Source: Betaproteobacteria bacterium
GTDB lineage: Bacteria; Pseudomonadota; Gammaproteobacteria; Burkholderiales; Casimicrobiaceae
DNA: 64,000 bases
Reading direction: 5' to 3'
Assembly (NCBI GenBank): GCA_016716425.1
Contig: JADJWJ010000022.1
Span: forward strand, 124,001 to 188,000
In this document: positions 37,697 to 46,531 of the stretch, piece after piece
Layout: every line of letters begins with the position of its first letter
Numbering within the stretch: the first letter of the stretch is position 1
Translations under genes and position numbers: made by a program
Notes under the pieces: generated by a model
Told to the model about the DNA's origin: nothing
The model's input: the letters and a program-made list of their open reading frames with translations, nothing else
The model's database searches: none

Positions 37697-38638
37697 ATGC
37701 GCGTGATCGTGTGCCTGCCCGCGGACGATGCGGTGCCGTGGCTGGACCTCTTCGCCGCCGCGTTGCCGGACGCGCGTGTCGAGCGGCGCGAGCCGGACGC
37801 GCCCGTCGCCGCCGGCGCGCCCCGCGCCGACTACGTCGTGGCGGCATGCCCGTGCCGGACGGTGTTCGCCGAGCAGCCGGCCCCGAAGGCCGTGTTCACC
37901 GTCAGCGCCGGCGTCGCGCACGCGCTGCGCCTGCCCAACCTGCCGGCCGGCGTGCCGCTGATCCGCGTCGAGGATGCCGGCATGGCGCCGCAGATGGTCC
38001 GCTACGCGCTCGCCGCGGTGCTCCGCGCAGCACTGCGCCTCGACGCCTACGCCGCCCAGCAGCGTGCGGCGCGTTGGGAGCAGCATGCGCCGCGGGCGCC
38101 GGCGTCGCTCGCCGTCGGCGTGCTCGGCCTGGGCGTCATCGGCGGCGAGATCGCGCGTGCGCTGGCCGCGCAGGGATTCGCGGTGCGCGGTCACGCGAGG
38201 ACACGCAAGGCGGTCGCGGGCGTGCGCTGCTGCGCGGGCGACGCGGAACTCGCGGCGTTCCTCGGCGGTCTCGCCGTCCTCGTGTCGGTCGTGCCGCACA
38301 CGCCGGAGACCACGGGCCTCCTCGATCGCGCCGCGCTGTCGCGGCTCGCCGACGGCGCGCACGTCGTGAACATGGGCCGCGGCAGCGTGCTCGTCGAGGA
38401 CGACCTCATCGCGCTCCTCGACAGCGGCAAGCTCTCGGGCGCGACGCTCGACGTGTTCCGCGCGGAGCCGCTGCCGCCGGAGCACCCGTTCTGGCGGCGG
38501 CCGGAGATCGCGGTGACGCCGCACGTGGCCGGGCTCACGATTCCCGAGGACACGGTCGCGCAGATCGCGGCGAAGATCGGCCGCCTCGAACGCAACCTGC
38601 CGGTCACCGGCGTCGTCGACCGCGAGCGAGGCTATTGA
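37697..38638 (+). CDS. 2-hydroxyacid dehydrogenase (glyoxylate/hydroxypyruvate reductase A type)
   Basis: NAD(P)H-dependent D-2-hydroxyacid dehydrogenase, 313 residues. The Rossmann motif is VGVLGLGVIGGEIARAL; the catalytic region has VVPHTPETTGLLDR, the conserved MGRGSVLVEDDL, the Asp/Glu block LDVFRAEPLPPEHPFW, and His in VTPHVAGLT. The truncated N-terminal catalytic domain and VEDAGMAPQMVRYAL are typical of the GhrA subgroup that reduces glyoxylate and hydroxypyruvate. ATG 37697 starts MRVIVCLPADD. Confidence 0.92.
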   Translation: MRVIVCLPADDAVPWLDLFAAALPDARVERREPDAPVAAGAPRADYVVAACPCRTVFAEQPAPKAVFTVSAGVAHALRLPNLPAGVPLIRVEDAGMAPQMVRYALAAVLRAALRLDAYAAQQRAARWEQHAPRAPASLAVGVLGLGVIGGEIARALAAQGFAVRGHARTRKAVAGVRCCAGDAELAAFLGGLAVLVSVVPHTPETTGLLDRAALSRLADGAHVVNMGRGSVLVEDDLIALLDSGKLSGATLDVFRAEPLPPEHPFWRRPEIAVTPHVAGLTIPEDTVAQIAAKIGRLERNLPVTGVVDRERGY

Positions 38639-38640
38639 CG

Positions 38641-38853
38641 ATGGGCAAGCCGACTCCTGCCGGCGTCCCGTCGCCGTGCATCAGCGTCTGCGCGATCGAC
38701 GAGGCGACCGGCCTGTGCGCCGGCTGCCAGCGCACGCTGGACGAGATCGCGGCCTGGAGCGTACTCGACGACGGGCAGCGGCGCGCCGTGTGGGCGCGCA
38801 TCGACGCGCGCCGTGCGCTTGCCGACGCCGTCCCCCCGGAAAGGAAACGCTGA
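38641..38853 (+). CDS. DUF1289 cysteine-rich small protein
   Basis: A 70-residue protein with the DUF1289 cysteine pattern SPCISVCAIDEATGLCAGC, followed by QRTLDEIAAWSVLDDGQRRAVWARI. The four cysteines probably bind a metal; function is unknown. It starts two bases after the hydroxyacid dehydrogenase stop and four bases before the next gene, so it is embedded in the operon. It is easily missed because a longer unrelated frame begins far upstream. Confidence 0.9.
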   Translation: MGKPTPAGVPSPCISVCAIDEATGLCAGCQRTLDEIAAWSVLDDGQRRAVWARIDARRALADAVPPERKR

Positions 38854-38857
38854 CCCG

Positions 38858-39523
38858 ATGGCTTCCGTCGACTGGTACTTCGACTTCGTCTCGCCGTTCG
38901 CGTACCTGGGCAGCGAGCAGCTCGGGCTGCTGGGGCCGAAGACCCGCATCCGCTATCGCCCGGTGCTGTTCGCCGCGCTGCTCGGCGCGAACGGGCAGAA
39001 GGGTCCGGCGGAGATCGCGCACAAGCGCGTGTTCACCTATCGCTTCGCCGTGTGGCAGGCGCGACGGCTCGGCATTCCGTTCAGGATGCCGCCCGAGCAT
39101 CCGTTCAATCCGCTGCCGCTCCTGCGCCTCGCGCTCGCGTGCGACGCGGCACCCGACGCCGTCCACCGCATTTTCCGCTTCGTGTGGCGGGACGGCCGGC
39201 TGCCCGATCTGCCGATCGAGTGGGCGGAGCTCGTCGCGGACCTGCGGCTGCCGGACGCGCAGCAGCGGGTCGCGGACGCGGACGTGAAGGACGCGCTTCG
39301 CCGCAACACCGACGAGGCGATCTCGCGCGGCGTGTTCGGCGTGCCCACGCTGGCGATCGGCGACGAGCTGTTCTGGGGCGCCGACGCGACGCAGATGGCG
39401 GCCGATTACCTGGCCGCGGGGCAGCGTTGGGCGGATCCCGAGTACGAGCGTGTCGCGAGCCTTCCGGTCGGAGCTGCGCGCCGGGAGGCGGCGGGCGTGC
39501 GCGCCGCGAAGAAGAGGAGCTAG
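38858..39523 (+). CDS. Second 2-hydroxychromene-2-carboxylate isomerase-like protein
   Basis: A 221-residue kappa-GST/DsbA-fold protein: WYFDFVSPFAYLGSEQL with the catalytic serine position, then IPFRMPPEHPFNPLPLLRL and GVFGVPTLAIGDELFWGADATQM. It is paralogous in fold to the gene at 34.9 kb but diverged. ATG 38858 follows GGAAAGGAAA. It is the last gene of the rightward train; its TAG overlaps the stop of convergent purK within the palindrome GGAGCTAGAGCTCC. Confidence 0.9.
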   Translation: MASVDWYFDFVSPFAYLGSEQLGLLGPKTRIRYRPVLFAALLGANGQKGPAEIAHKRVFTYRFAVWQARRLGIPFRMPPEHPFNPLPLLRLALACDAAPDAVHRIFRFVWRDGRLPDLPIEWAELVADLRLPDAQQRVADADVKDALRRNTDEAISRGVFGVPTLAIGDELFWGADATQMAADYLAAGQRWADPEYERVASLPVGAARREAAGVRAAKKRS

Positions 39524-40689
39524 AGCTCCGACGCTCCCGCGATCCCGAGGGCCGCCTTCACCGAGCGCGCGGTCGCGAGGGCGTCGGCGAGCGTCGCCCC
39601 GAGGCACGTCACGTGCCCCATCTTGCGCCCGCGCTTCGGGTGCGCCTTCCCGTACAGGTGGAGCTTGGCCTCCGGGTGCCGCAGCACGTCCTGCCACGCC
39701 GGCTCGCGCGGCGTCGTCGCGGCCGCGTCCGCGAACCACAGGTCGCCCAACAGGTTCACCATGACGGCCGGCGTGTGCTGCCGCGTCTGCCCGAGCGGCA
39801 GGGCGGCCAGCACGCGCGCCTGCTGCTCGAACTGCGACGTCACGCACGCGTCGATCGTGTAGTGGCCGCTGTTGTGCGGCCGGGGTGCGATCTCGTTCAC
39901 CAGCAGCGCGCCGTCGCGCGCGACGAACATCTCGACGCACAGCACGCCGCGGTAGTCGAGCGCGTCCGCGATGCCGGTCGCGATCGACCGCGCCCGCGCC
40001 GCGAGCTCGGGCGCCACGCGCGCCGGCACGATCGACACGTCGAGAATGCCGTCCCGGTGCCGGTTCTCGGCGGCCGGCCACGTCGCGGCGGCGCCGTGCT
40101 CGTTGCGCGCCACGATCACCGACACTTCGCACGCCAGATCGATCATCCGTTCGAGCACGCATGGCTGGCCGCGCATGTCGTCCCACGCCGCGCGCACGTC
40201 GTCGCGCGTGCGCACGCGGGCCTGGCCCTTGCCGTCGTAGCCGAAGCGGGCGCTCTTCACGACCCCCGGGAGCAGCGCCAGGTCGGCGCCGAGCGCGTCG
40301 GCGCCGCTGCGCAGCACGGCAAACGGCGCGACGGCGAAGCCGTGGCCCGCCAGGAACGTCTTCTCGCTGATGCGGTCCTGCGCGATGGCCACGCTGGCCG
40401 CGGCCGGCGTGACGCGCGCCGTGCGGGCGAGGTAGTCGAGCGCGGTCGCAGGGACGTTCTCGAACTCGGTCGTGGCGGCCCGCGCGACCGCCGCGAGCTC
40501 GGCGAGCCCGCGCGGGTCGAGGTAGTCCGCGGCGACGTGGCGGTCGGCCACGCTGCCCGCGGGGCTGTCGGATCCCGGGTCGAGGACGACCACCTTGTAG
40601 CCCAGGCTCTGCGCGGCCATGCAGAACATGCGGCCGAGCTGGCCGCCGCCCAGCAACCCGAGCCAGGCTCCGGGCGGAATCGCGGCCAT
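39520..40689 (-). CDS. purK: 5-(carboxyamino)imidazole ribonucleotide synthase
   Basis: ATP-grasp enzyme that carboxylates AIR to N5-CAIR with bicarbonate in purine synthesis. 389 residues. The N-terminal GLLGGGQLGRMFCMAAQSLGY, TEFENVP, the lysine-bearing VVKSARFGYDGKGQARV and EIAPRPHNSGHYTIDAC are all diagnostic. It lies 18 bases after purE on the same strand, the usual purEK pair in reversed order. The stop overlaps the stop of the convergent isomerase gene. Confidence 0.97.
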   Translation of the reverse strand: MAAIPPGAWLGLLGGGQLGRMFCMAAQSLGYKVVVLDPGSDSPAGSVADRHVAADYLDPRGLAELAAVARAATTEFENVPATALDYLARTARVTPAAASVAIAQDRISEKTFLAGHGFAVAPFAVLRSGADALGADLALLPGVVKSARFGYDGKGQARVRTRDDVRAAWDDMRGQPCVLERMIDLACEVSVIVARNEHGAAATWPAAENRHRDGILDVSIVPARVAPELAARARSIATGIADALDYRGVLCVEMFVARDGALLVNEIAPRPHNSGHYTIDACVTSQFEQQARVLAALPLGQTRQHTPAVMVNLLGDLWFADAAATTPREPAWQDVLRHPEAKLHLYGKAHPKRGRKMGHVTCLGATLADALATARSVKAALGIAGASEL

Positions 40690-40707
40690 CAGTTGCGCCT
40701 GCCGCGG

Positions 40708-41214
40708 TCAGGCCGTCGGCGGAACGCGCATCGCGCGCGCCGTGTTCGTCTGCTTCAGCCGGAACGCCGCGAGCTTCTTCGCCACCACCGGGTCCGTGGT
40801 CGCGATGATCGCGACGGCGAACAGCCCCGCGTTCGCGGCGCCGGCCTCGCCGATCGCGAACGTCGCGACCGGGATGCCCTTGGGCATCTGCACGATCGAC
40901 AGCAGCGAGTCCTCGCCGCGCAGGTACTTCGACGGCACCGGCACGCCGAGGACGGGCACGATGGTCTTGGCGGCCAGCATGCCGGGCAGGTGCGCGGCCC
41001 CGCCGGCACCCGCGATGATCACGCGCAGGCCGCGCGGTCCGGCGTCCTCGGCGTACTCGAACATGTCGTCGGGCATCCGGTGCGCGGAGACCACGCGCGG
41101 CTCGTTGGGAATGCCGAACGCGTCCAGTTGGGCCACCGCGTGGCGCATGACTTCCCAGTCGCTGTCGCTGCCCATCACCACCCCTGCCAACGGTGCCGCC
41201 TTGCGCTGCGCCAT
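40708..41214 (-). CDS. purE: N5-CAIR mutase
   Basis: Rearranges N5-CAIR to CAIR. 168 residues with VVMGSDSDWEVMRHAV, VVSAHRMPDDMFEYAEDA, the glycine-rich VIIAGAGGAAHLPGM, and GVPVPSKYLRGEDSLLSIVQMPKGIPVAT, all characteristic blocks of PurE. GGGGGAGG lies about six bases before ATG 41214. Transcribed with purK, and divergent from the lytic transglycosylase gene. Confidence 0.97.
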   Translation of the reverse strand: MAQRKAAPLAGVVMGSDSDWEVMRHAVAQLDAFGIPNEPRVVSAHRMPDDMFEYAEDAGPRGLRVIIAGAGGAAHLPGMLAAKTIVPVLGVPVPSKYLRGEDSLLSIVQMPKGIPVATFAIGEAGAANAGLFAVAIIATTDPVVAKKLAAFRLKQTNTARAMRVPPTA

Positions 41215-41459
41215 GCCGCCTCCCCCGGGCCTGCGACGCGTCGTTCGCCGGCGGGCATCTTATCATCGGGGTCTTGCCCGTGCGGCGGCTGGCCTCCGGC
41301 GCGGCGGGAACGATCGGGCCGGCTCGCGCACTAAGCACATGGCGGGTGCCCGGCGACGGGCGTCGATGCGGATGCCGGCGGGCGCGAGCCGGGGCAGCCC
41401 GCGCCGCCCGGCCGCAAGCTCCTTGCCACGCCGGGCGCGCTCGCCGAGAATCGGATGCG

Positions 41460-43433
41460 ATGCCTGCCATGACCACCCTTCGTCGCACTGCCACGCTGGC
41501 GCTCCTCGCTGGCGCGTGGCCGTTCGTCCCGGCGTCGGCGCAGACCGACGCGGACTTCCTCGCGGCGAAAGCGGCCTACGAGCGCGGCGACCGCACGCGA
41601 GTTGCCGCCCTCGCACCGAAGCTCTCCGGGCACGTGCTCGCGCCGTACGTCGCGTACTGGCAACTGAAGCTCGGCCTCGACGATGCGTCGCCCGCGGCGG
41701 TCCGCACGTACCTCGACCGCTACCCGAATACACCGCTGGGCGATCGCCTCCGGGTCGAGTGGCTGAAGCTGCTCGGCCGCAATGCCATCTGGCATCAGTT
41801 CGCTGTCGACTGGCCGCCGGCCGCGAGCGACGACGTCGAACTCGCCTGCTACGGCGTGCTGTACAGGTGGCAGCGCGACGGCGACGACGCGCTGGCCGCC
41901 GCGAAGCCGCTGTGGTTCACGGAGAAGGCCACGCCCGAGGCGTGCGAGCCGGCGTTCGCCGCGCTGATCCGGCGGGGCGACCTGACGCCGGCCGACCGGC
42001 GCGCGCGCTTCCGGCTCGCCCACGAGGCGGGCAACCTGCGCACGGCGCAGGCGCAGGGCGCGGGCCTTCCGGGCCACGAGCGTGTGCCCGACCGCGATTT
42101 CAACGAGGTGAGCCGCGATCCGCTGCGCGCGCTCGATCGTGGCAGCTTCGCGTGGGCGACCGGCGGCGGCCGCGAGCTCGCGCTGTTCGCGCTCGAGCGC
42201 GCGGCGCGCAGCGACGCCGGTGCCGCGCGTCCCGCGTGGGTGAAGGTGCGCGACCGGATGCCCGAGGCCGACCGCCGCTACGGCAACGCGCGCCTCGCAT
42301 TTCACGCGGCGCGGCAGTTGAATCCCGCGGCCAACGACTGGTTCCGCGAAGCGGGCAACGTGCCGCTGTCGGCGGACGCGCACGCGTGGCGCGTGCGCGC
42401 GGCGTTGCGCGCGCAGGCGTGGGACGACGTTGCGGCGGCGATCGCCGCGATGCCCGAGTCCCAGCGGCAGGAGGCGGCGTGGCGGTACTGGCGCGCCCGC
42501 GCGCTCGCGGCGCAGGGGCGGCAGGACGAGGCGAACGCGCTGCTGACGGTGCTCGCCGGGGAGACCCACTTCTACGGCGTGCTCGCGGCCGAGGCGCTGG
42601 GCCGACGCTACACGCCGCCCGTGAGCGAGCCGGTGACGCCGTCGGCCGAGGCCGTCGCGGCGTTTGCGGCGCGGCCCGAGGTGAAGCGCGCGGTGAAGCT
42701 GGCCGAGCTCGACCTGCGGCCCGAGTCGCAGCGCGAGTGGATCTACATCGTGCGCGGCCTGCCCGACGACGACGCGCTGCTGCTCGCGGCCGGCTACGCG
42801 CGCAGCGTCGGACTCTACGACCGCGCGATCAACACCGCCGACCGGACGCAGGCGCGCCACGACTACGCGCTGCGCTACCTCGCGCCGTACCGGACGGAGT
42901 TCGAGTCGGCGGCGAAGGCACACGACGTCGACGTCGCGCTGCTCTACGCGATCGCCCGGCAGGAGTCGCGCTTCGCGGCGGACATCGTCTCCTCCGCGGG
43001 GGCGGTCGGGCTGATGCAGCTGATGCCCGGCACTGCGCGCTGGGTGGCCAAGCAACTCGCGCGCAACGATTACCGACCCGCGCTGATCGGCGACACCGAG
43101 CTCAACACGCTGTTCGGCGCGTACTACTTCAAGTACTGGCTCGAGCGGCTCGATCGCATGCCGGCGCTCGCAGCCGCCGCGTACAACGCGGGGCCGGGCC
43201 GCGCGCAGGCGTGGCGCCCGCCCGCGCCGCTCGAAGGCGCGGTCTGGGTAGAGACGATCCCGTTCAACGAGACCCGCGATTACGTGAAAAAGGTCCTCGC
43301 CAACGCGATCGTGTACGGGCACGCGTTCAACACGAGCCAGCAGCCGCTGACCGCGCGGCTGGGCACCGTCACTCCGCGCAACGGCACGGCCAACGGCGCG
43401 GCAGTCACGGCGGCGGCGCTCGCCACCGAGTAG
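41460..43433 (+). CDS. slt: Soluble lytic murein transglycosylase
   Basis: Periplasmic enzyme that cleaves peptidoglycan glycan strands with formation of 1,6-anhydromuramic ends. 657 residues: signal peptide to about residue 24 (FVPASAQTD), a long alpha-helical superhelical U-domain, and a C-terminal lysozyme-like SLT domain with catalytic Glu in LYAIARQESRFAADIVSSAGAVGLMQLMPGTA, split here by its helices, and AYNAGPGRAQAWR. FNETRDYVKKVLANAIVY closes the domain. ATG 41460 and 41469 are both possible. The gene symbol follows E. coli Slt70 by domain layout. Confidence 0.94.
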   Translation: MPAMTTLRRTATLALLAGAWPFVPASAQTDADFLAAKAAYERGDRTRVAALAPKLSGHVLAPYVAYWQLKLGLDDASPAAVRTYLDRYPNTPLGDRLRVEWLKLLGRNAIWHQFAVDWPPAASDDVELACYGVLYRWQRDGDDALAAAKPLWFTEKATPEACEPAFAALIRRGDLTPADRRARFRLAHEAGNLRTAQAQGAGLPGHERVPDRDFNEVSRDPLRALDRGSFAWATGGGRELALFALERAARSDAGAARPAWVKVRDRMPEADRRYGNARLAFHAARQLNPAANDWFREAGNVPLSADAHAWRVRAALRAQAWDDVAAAIAAMPESQRQEAAWRYWRARALAAQGRQDEANALLTVLAGETHFYGVLAAEALGRRYTPPVSEPVTPSAEAVAAFAARPEVKRAVKLAELDLRPESQREWIYIVRGLPDDDALLLAAGYARSVGLYDRAINTADRTQARHDYALRYLAPYRTEFESAAKAHDVDVALLYAIARQESRFAADIVSSAGAVGLMQLMPGTARWVAKQLARNDYRPALIGDTELNTLFGAYYFKYWLERLDRMPALAAAAYNAGPGRAQAWRPPAPLEGAVWVETIPFNETRDYVKKVLANAIVYGHAFNTSQQPLTARLGTVTPRNGTANGAAVTAAALATE

Positions 43434-43436
43434 CCG

Positions 43437-44378
43437 ATGGCCGCGGAGCAGATCGTCGTGCTGGGAGGCGCCGGCTTCGTCGGGCGCCACATCGTCGCGC
43501 AGCTTGCCGCCGCGGGCCACCGCGTCGTCGTTCCGGCGCGGCGGCGCGAGAACGCCAAGCATCTGATCCTGCTGCCCACCGTCGAGGTCGTCGAGGCGAG
43601 CATTCACGACGCCCGGGCGCTCGCGTCGCTCTGCGCGGGCGCTTCCGCGGTGGTGAACCTGGTCGGGATCCTCAACGAAAGCGGCGACGCGACGTTCGAG
43701 CGCGTGCACGTCGACGTCACGCGGCACGCGGTCACCGCCTGCCACGCCGCCGGCGTGCCGAGGCTCCTGCAGATGAGCGCGCTCGGCGCCGCGCCGGACG
43801 GGCCGTCGCGCTACCTGCGGTCGAAGGCGGCGGCCGAGGCGCTCGTCGCGGCCTCCGGCCTCGCCTGGACGATCTTCCGGCCCTCGGTGATCTTCGGGCG
43901 CGGCGACACGTTCCTCAATCTGTTCGCGCAACTGTCGCGGGCGCTGCCCATCGTCGTCCTCGCGGCGCCGAACGCGCGCTTCCAGCCGATCCACGTCGAG
44001 GACGTCGCGCACTGCTTCGCGCAGGCCCTGCGCGACGACCTCACGCACCGCGCGCGTTACGACCTGTGCGGCCCGAAGGTCTACACGCTGCAGGAACTCG
44101 TGCGCTACGTCGGCGAGGTCGTGGGCGCCGTGCGTCCGATCGTCCCGCTGGGCCCGCGGCTGTCCCTGCTGCAGGCGGCGGTTCTCGAGCGCCTGCCGGG
44201 CAAGCTGATGAGCCGCGACAACCTGCGCTCGACCGCGACCGACAACGTCTGCGACTGCCCGTTCCCGGCGGTGTTCGGCATCGCGCCGGCCGCGCTCGAG
44301 GCGATCGCTCCGCAGTATCTCGCGCCGGCCGCGCAGCGGAGCGCGTTCGATCGCTTCCGCGCGACGGGCGGCCGCTAG
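43437..44378 (+). CDS. NDUFA9-like NAD(P)-binding epimerase-family protein
   Basis: Atypical extended SDR of 313 residues with the Rossmann motif VVLGGAGFVGRHIVAQL, NLVGILNESGD, a YLRSKAAAEALVAAS segment with the Y-x-x-x-K-like pair, and FRPSVIFGRGDTFLNLFAQL. This matches the complex I NDUFA9 subunit family and related bacterial NAD-dependent epimerases. In bacteria the role is not established; link to respiratory complex I assembly is only by homology. It starts 4 bases after slt and precedes cca by 37 bases. Confidence 0.9.
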   Translation: MAAEQIVVLGGAGFVGRHIVAQLAAAGHRVVVPARRRENAKHLILLPTVEVVEASIHDARALASLCAGASAVVNLVGILNESGDATFERVHVDVTRHAVTACHAAGVPRLLQMSALGAAPDGPSRYLRSKAAAEALVAASGLAWTIFRPSVIFGRGDTFLNLFAQLSRALPIVVLAAPNARFQPIHVEDVAHCFAQALRDDLTHRARYDLCGPKVYTLQELVRYVGEVVGAVRPIVPLGPRLSLLQAAVLERLPGKLMSRDNLRSTATDNVCDCPFPAVFGIAPAALEAIAPQYLAPAAQRSAFDRFRATGGR

Positions 44379-44415
44379 CGCCGCCCGCCGGCGGCCGCGC
44401 GGACGGCGGGCTCCG

Positions 44416-45675
44416 ATGGCGCGTCCCCTGCCGCAGCCGGTCCGGATCTACGAAGTCGGCGGCGCCGTCCGCGACGGGCTGCTCGGGCGGCCCGTCGCGG
44501 ACCGCGACCACGTCGTCGTGGGCGCCACGCCGGAACTCATGCTGGCGTCCGGGTACCGCCCCGTGGGCCGTGACTTCCCGGTGTTCCTGCACCCGGAGAC
44601 GAACGAGGAGTATGCGCTCGCTCGCACGGAGCGCAAGCACGGACAGGGCTATCGCGGATTCGAGTTCTTCGCGTCCCCCGACGTCACGCTGGCGGAAGAC
44701 TTGGCACGGCGCGACCTGACGATCAACGCGATGGCCCGCGGCGACGACGGCGCGCTGGTGGATCCGTACGGGGGCGCCGCCGATCTCGTCGCCGGCATCC
44801 TGCGGCATGTGTCCGCGGCGTTCGCCGAGGATCCGCTGCGGGTGCTGCGCGTCGCGCGGTTCGCGGCGCGCTTCGACTTCGCCGTCGCGCCGGAAACCGA
44901 GGCGCTGATGCGCGCGATCGTCGCGTCGGGGGAACTCGCCACGCTGGCGCCCGAACGCGTGTGGCAGGAGCTCGCGCGCGGCCTGATGGAAGCGCGTCCG
45001 TCGCGGATGCTCGCGGTGCTGCGCGACTGCGGGGCGCTGGCGGCGCTGCTGCCGGAGGTCGACGCGCTCTACGGCGTGGCGCAGCCGCCGGCGCACCACC
45101 CGGAGGTCGACACCGGCGTGCACGTCGCGCAGGCGCTCGACTGGGCGGCCGCGCACGCGCTCGGCCTGCCCGCGCGCTACGCGGTGCTCGCACACGATCT
45201 GGGCAAGGCCACGACGCCGGCCGCGGCGCTGCCGCGGCACGTCGCGCACGAGCAGCGCGGCGTCCGGCTCGCCGGGCGGCTGTCGGAGCGCCTGCGCGTG
45301 CCGCTCGATTGCCGGGACGCCGCGGCGCTCGCGGCGCGGTGGCACGGCGTGGTGCACCGGGCGGCCGAGTTGCGGCCGGCCACGCTGCTCGCCGTGGTCA
45401 CGGCGGCCGACGCGCTGCGGCGGCCGGAGCGGCTCGCCACACTGCTCGACGCTTGCGCCGCCGACGCGTGCTCGCGCCCCGGCGCCGCTCCCGATTACGC
45501 GCCTGCGCGCATTCTGCGCGGCGCGCTCGCCGCGGCGAAGGCGGTCGACGCCGGCGCGATCGCGCGCGCCGTGGCCCGGCGCCCGGGCGGGGAGAACGAC
45601 GACGCGATCGCCAAGGCCGTGCGCAGCGGGCGGCTCAGGGCGCTGCGGGCGTGGCGGCGTGGGTTGCCGGAGTGA
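44416..45675 (+). CDS. cca: CCA-adding tRNA nucleotidyltransferase with HD domain
   Basis: Adds or repairs the 3'-terminal CCA of tRNAs. 419 residues. The class II nucleotidyltransferase head has YEVGGAVRDGLLGRPV, the D-x-D pair within ADRDHVVVG, ALARTERKHGQGYRGF and RRDLTINAMA, then EDPLRVLRVARFAARF. The C-terminal HD domain is seen in HHPEVDTGVHVAQAL and VLAHDLGKATTP, so this is the multifunctional form with phosphatase/phosphodiesterase activity. ATG 44416; neighbours upstream are slt and the NDUFA9-like gene, a frequent betaproteobacterial set. Confidence 0.95.
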   Translation: MARPLPQPVRIYEVGGAVRDGLLGRPVADRDHVVVGATPELMLASGYRPVGRDFPVFLHPETNEEYALARTERKHGQGYRGFEFFASPDVTLAEDLARRDLTINAMARGDDGALVDPYGGAADLVAGILRHVSAAFAEDPLRVLRVARFAARFDFAVAPETEALMRAIVASGELATLAPERVWQELARGLMEARPSRMLAVLRDCGALAALLPEVDALYGVAQPPAHHPEVDTGVHVAQALDWAAAHALGLPARYAVLAHDLGKATTPAAALPRHVAHEQRGVRLAGRLSERLRVPLDCRDAAALAARWHGVVHRAAELRPATLLAVVTAADALRRPERLATLLDACAADACSRPGAAPDYAPARILRGALAAAKAVDAGAIARAVARRPGGENDDAIAKAVRSGRLRALRAWRRGLPE

Positions 45676-45814
45676 GCACCCCCCACCCGCATTCACCACC
45701 AAGAACGGGAAGAACTTCGCGGGCTGGACTTGCGGTGACCGCAAAGCCGTTGCTCGTGCCCTGCGTGTTCGTCGCGCTTCCGCTTTTGAAGGGGTTCGTG
45801 CCCCCTGGGCACCC

Positions 45815-46435
45815 TCAGACCCGGTAGGCGACCGCCTTCATCACGCCAGCGGCCAGGCGCATCGCGCCCTTGACGGGCAGCGGGAGGTCGATCGCACCGG
45901 CATCCTGCGCCATCGCGCCGTGCCGCGCCTCGTCGTCGCGCATCGTGTCGACGATCGCCCGGCTCCTGACGTCGCCGTCGGGCAGGCGGTCGAGGTGCGC
46001 GGTCAGGTGCTCCTCGACCTGCCGCTCGGTCTCGACGACGAAGCCCAGGTTCACGCGGTCGCCCGCGATGCCCGCGAGCGCGCCGATGGCGAACGAACCG
46101 GCATACCACAGCGGATTGAGCAGCGACGTGCGGTCCGCGAGTTCGGCGAGCCGCGATTGGGTCCACGCGAGGTGCTCCTCCTCCTCGCGCGCCGCGGACG
46201 CGAACCGCGCGCCGATCGACGGATCGCGGGCCACCAGCGCCTGCGCCGAGTAGAGGGCCTGTGCGCACACCTCGCCGGTGTGATTGACGCGCATCAGCCC
46301 CGCCGCGTGCCGCCGCTCGTCCGGCGTGAGTTCCGGCTCGGGCAGCCCCGCGCCCGGCACCGGCCGCACCGTGCGGGCCAGTCCGGACAGCGTGCGCAAC
46401 GCGCGGTCGAAACCGACGATCCAGCGATCGATCAT
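45815..46435 (-). CDS. coq7: 3-demethoxyubiquinol 3-hydroxylase Coq7
   Basis: Di-iron membrane-bound hydroxylase that carries out the penultimate step of ubiquinone synthesis. 206 residues with iron ligands in MRVNHTGEVCAQALY (Glu), AAREEEEHLAW (E-x-x-H) and DTMRDDEARHGAMA (E-x-x-H), plus a central hydrophobic hairpin YAGSFAIGALAGIAGD for membrane association. Found in beta- and gammaproteobacteria. It is the only ubiquinone gene in the window and is convergent with cca across a 139-base gap without recognised features. Confidence 0.95.
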   Translation of the reverse strand: MIDRWIVGFDRALRTLSGLARTVRPVPGAGLPEPELTPDERRHAAGLMRVNHTGEVCAQALYSAQALVARDPSIGARFASAAREEEEHLAWTQSRLAELADRTSLLNPLWYAGSFAIGALAGIAGDRVNLGFVVETERQVEEHLTAHLDRLPDGDVRSRAIVDTMRDDEARHGAMAQDAGAIDLPLPVKGAMRLAAGVMKAVAYRV

Positions 46436-46464
46436 CCGCGCATCGTACCACCGGCGGTTGCGGC

Positions 46465-46493
46465 AAAAAAAACGGGCGCCCGAAGGCGCCCGT
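46465..46493 (-). terminator. Rho-independent terminator of the porin gene
   Basis: On the minus strand a GC-rich stem (ACGGGCGCC / GGCGCCCGT around a 3- to 4-base loop) is followed by eight T residues. It lies about 40 bases after the porin stop and 30 bases before the coq7 start, so it insulates coq7 from strong porin transcription. Confidence 0.9.
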
Positions 46494-46531
46494 TGCCATT
46501 GCGAAGAGACCCGGTAATGCCGAAGGCGCTC

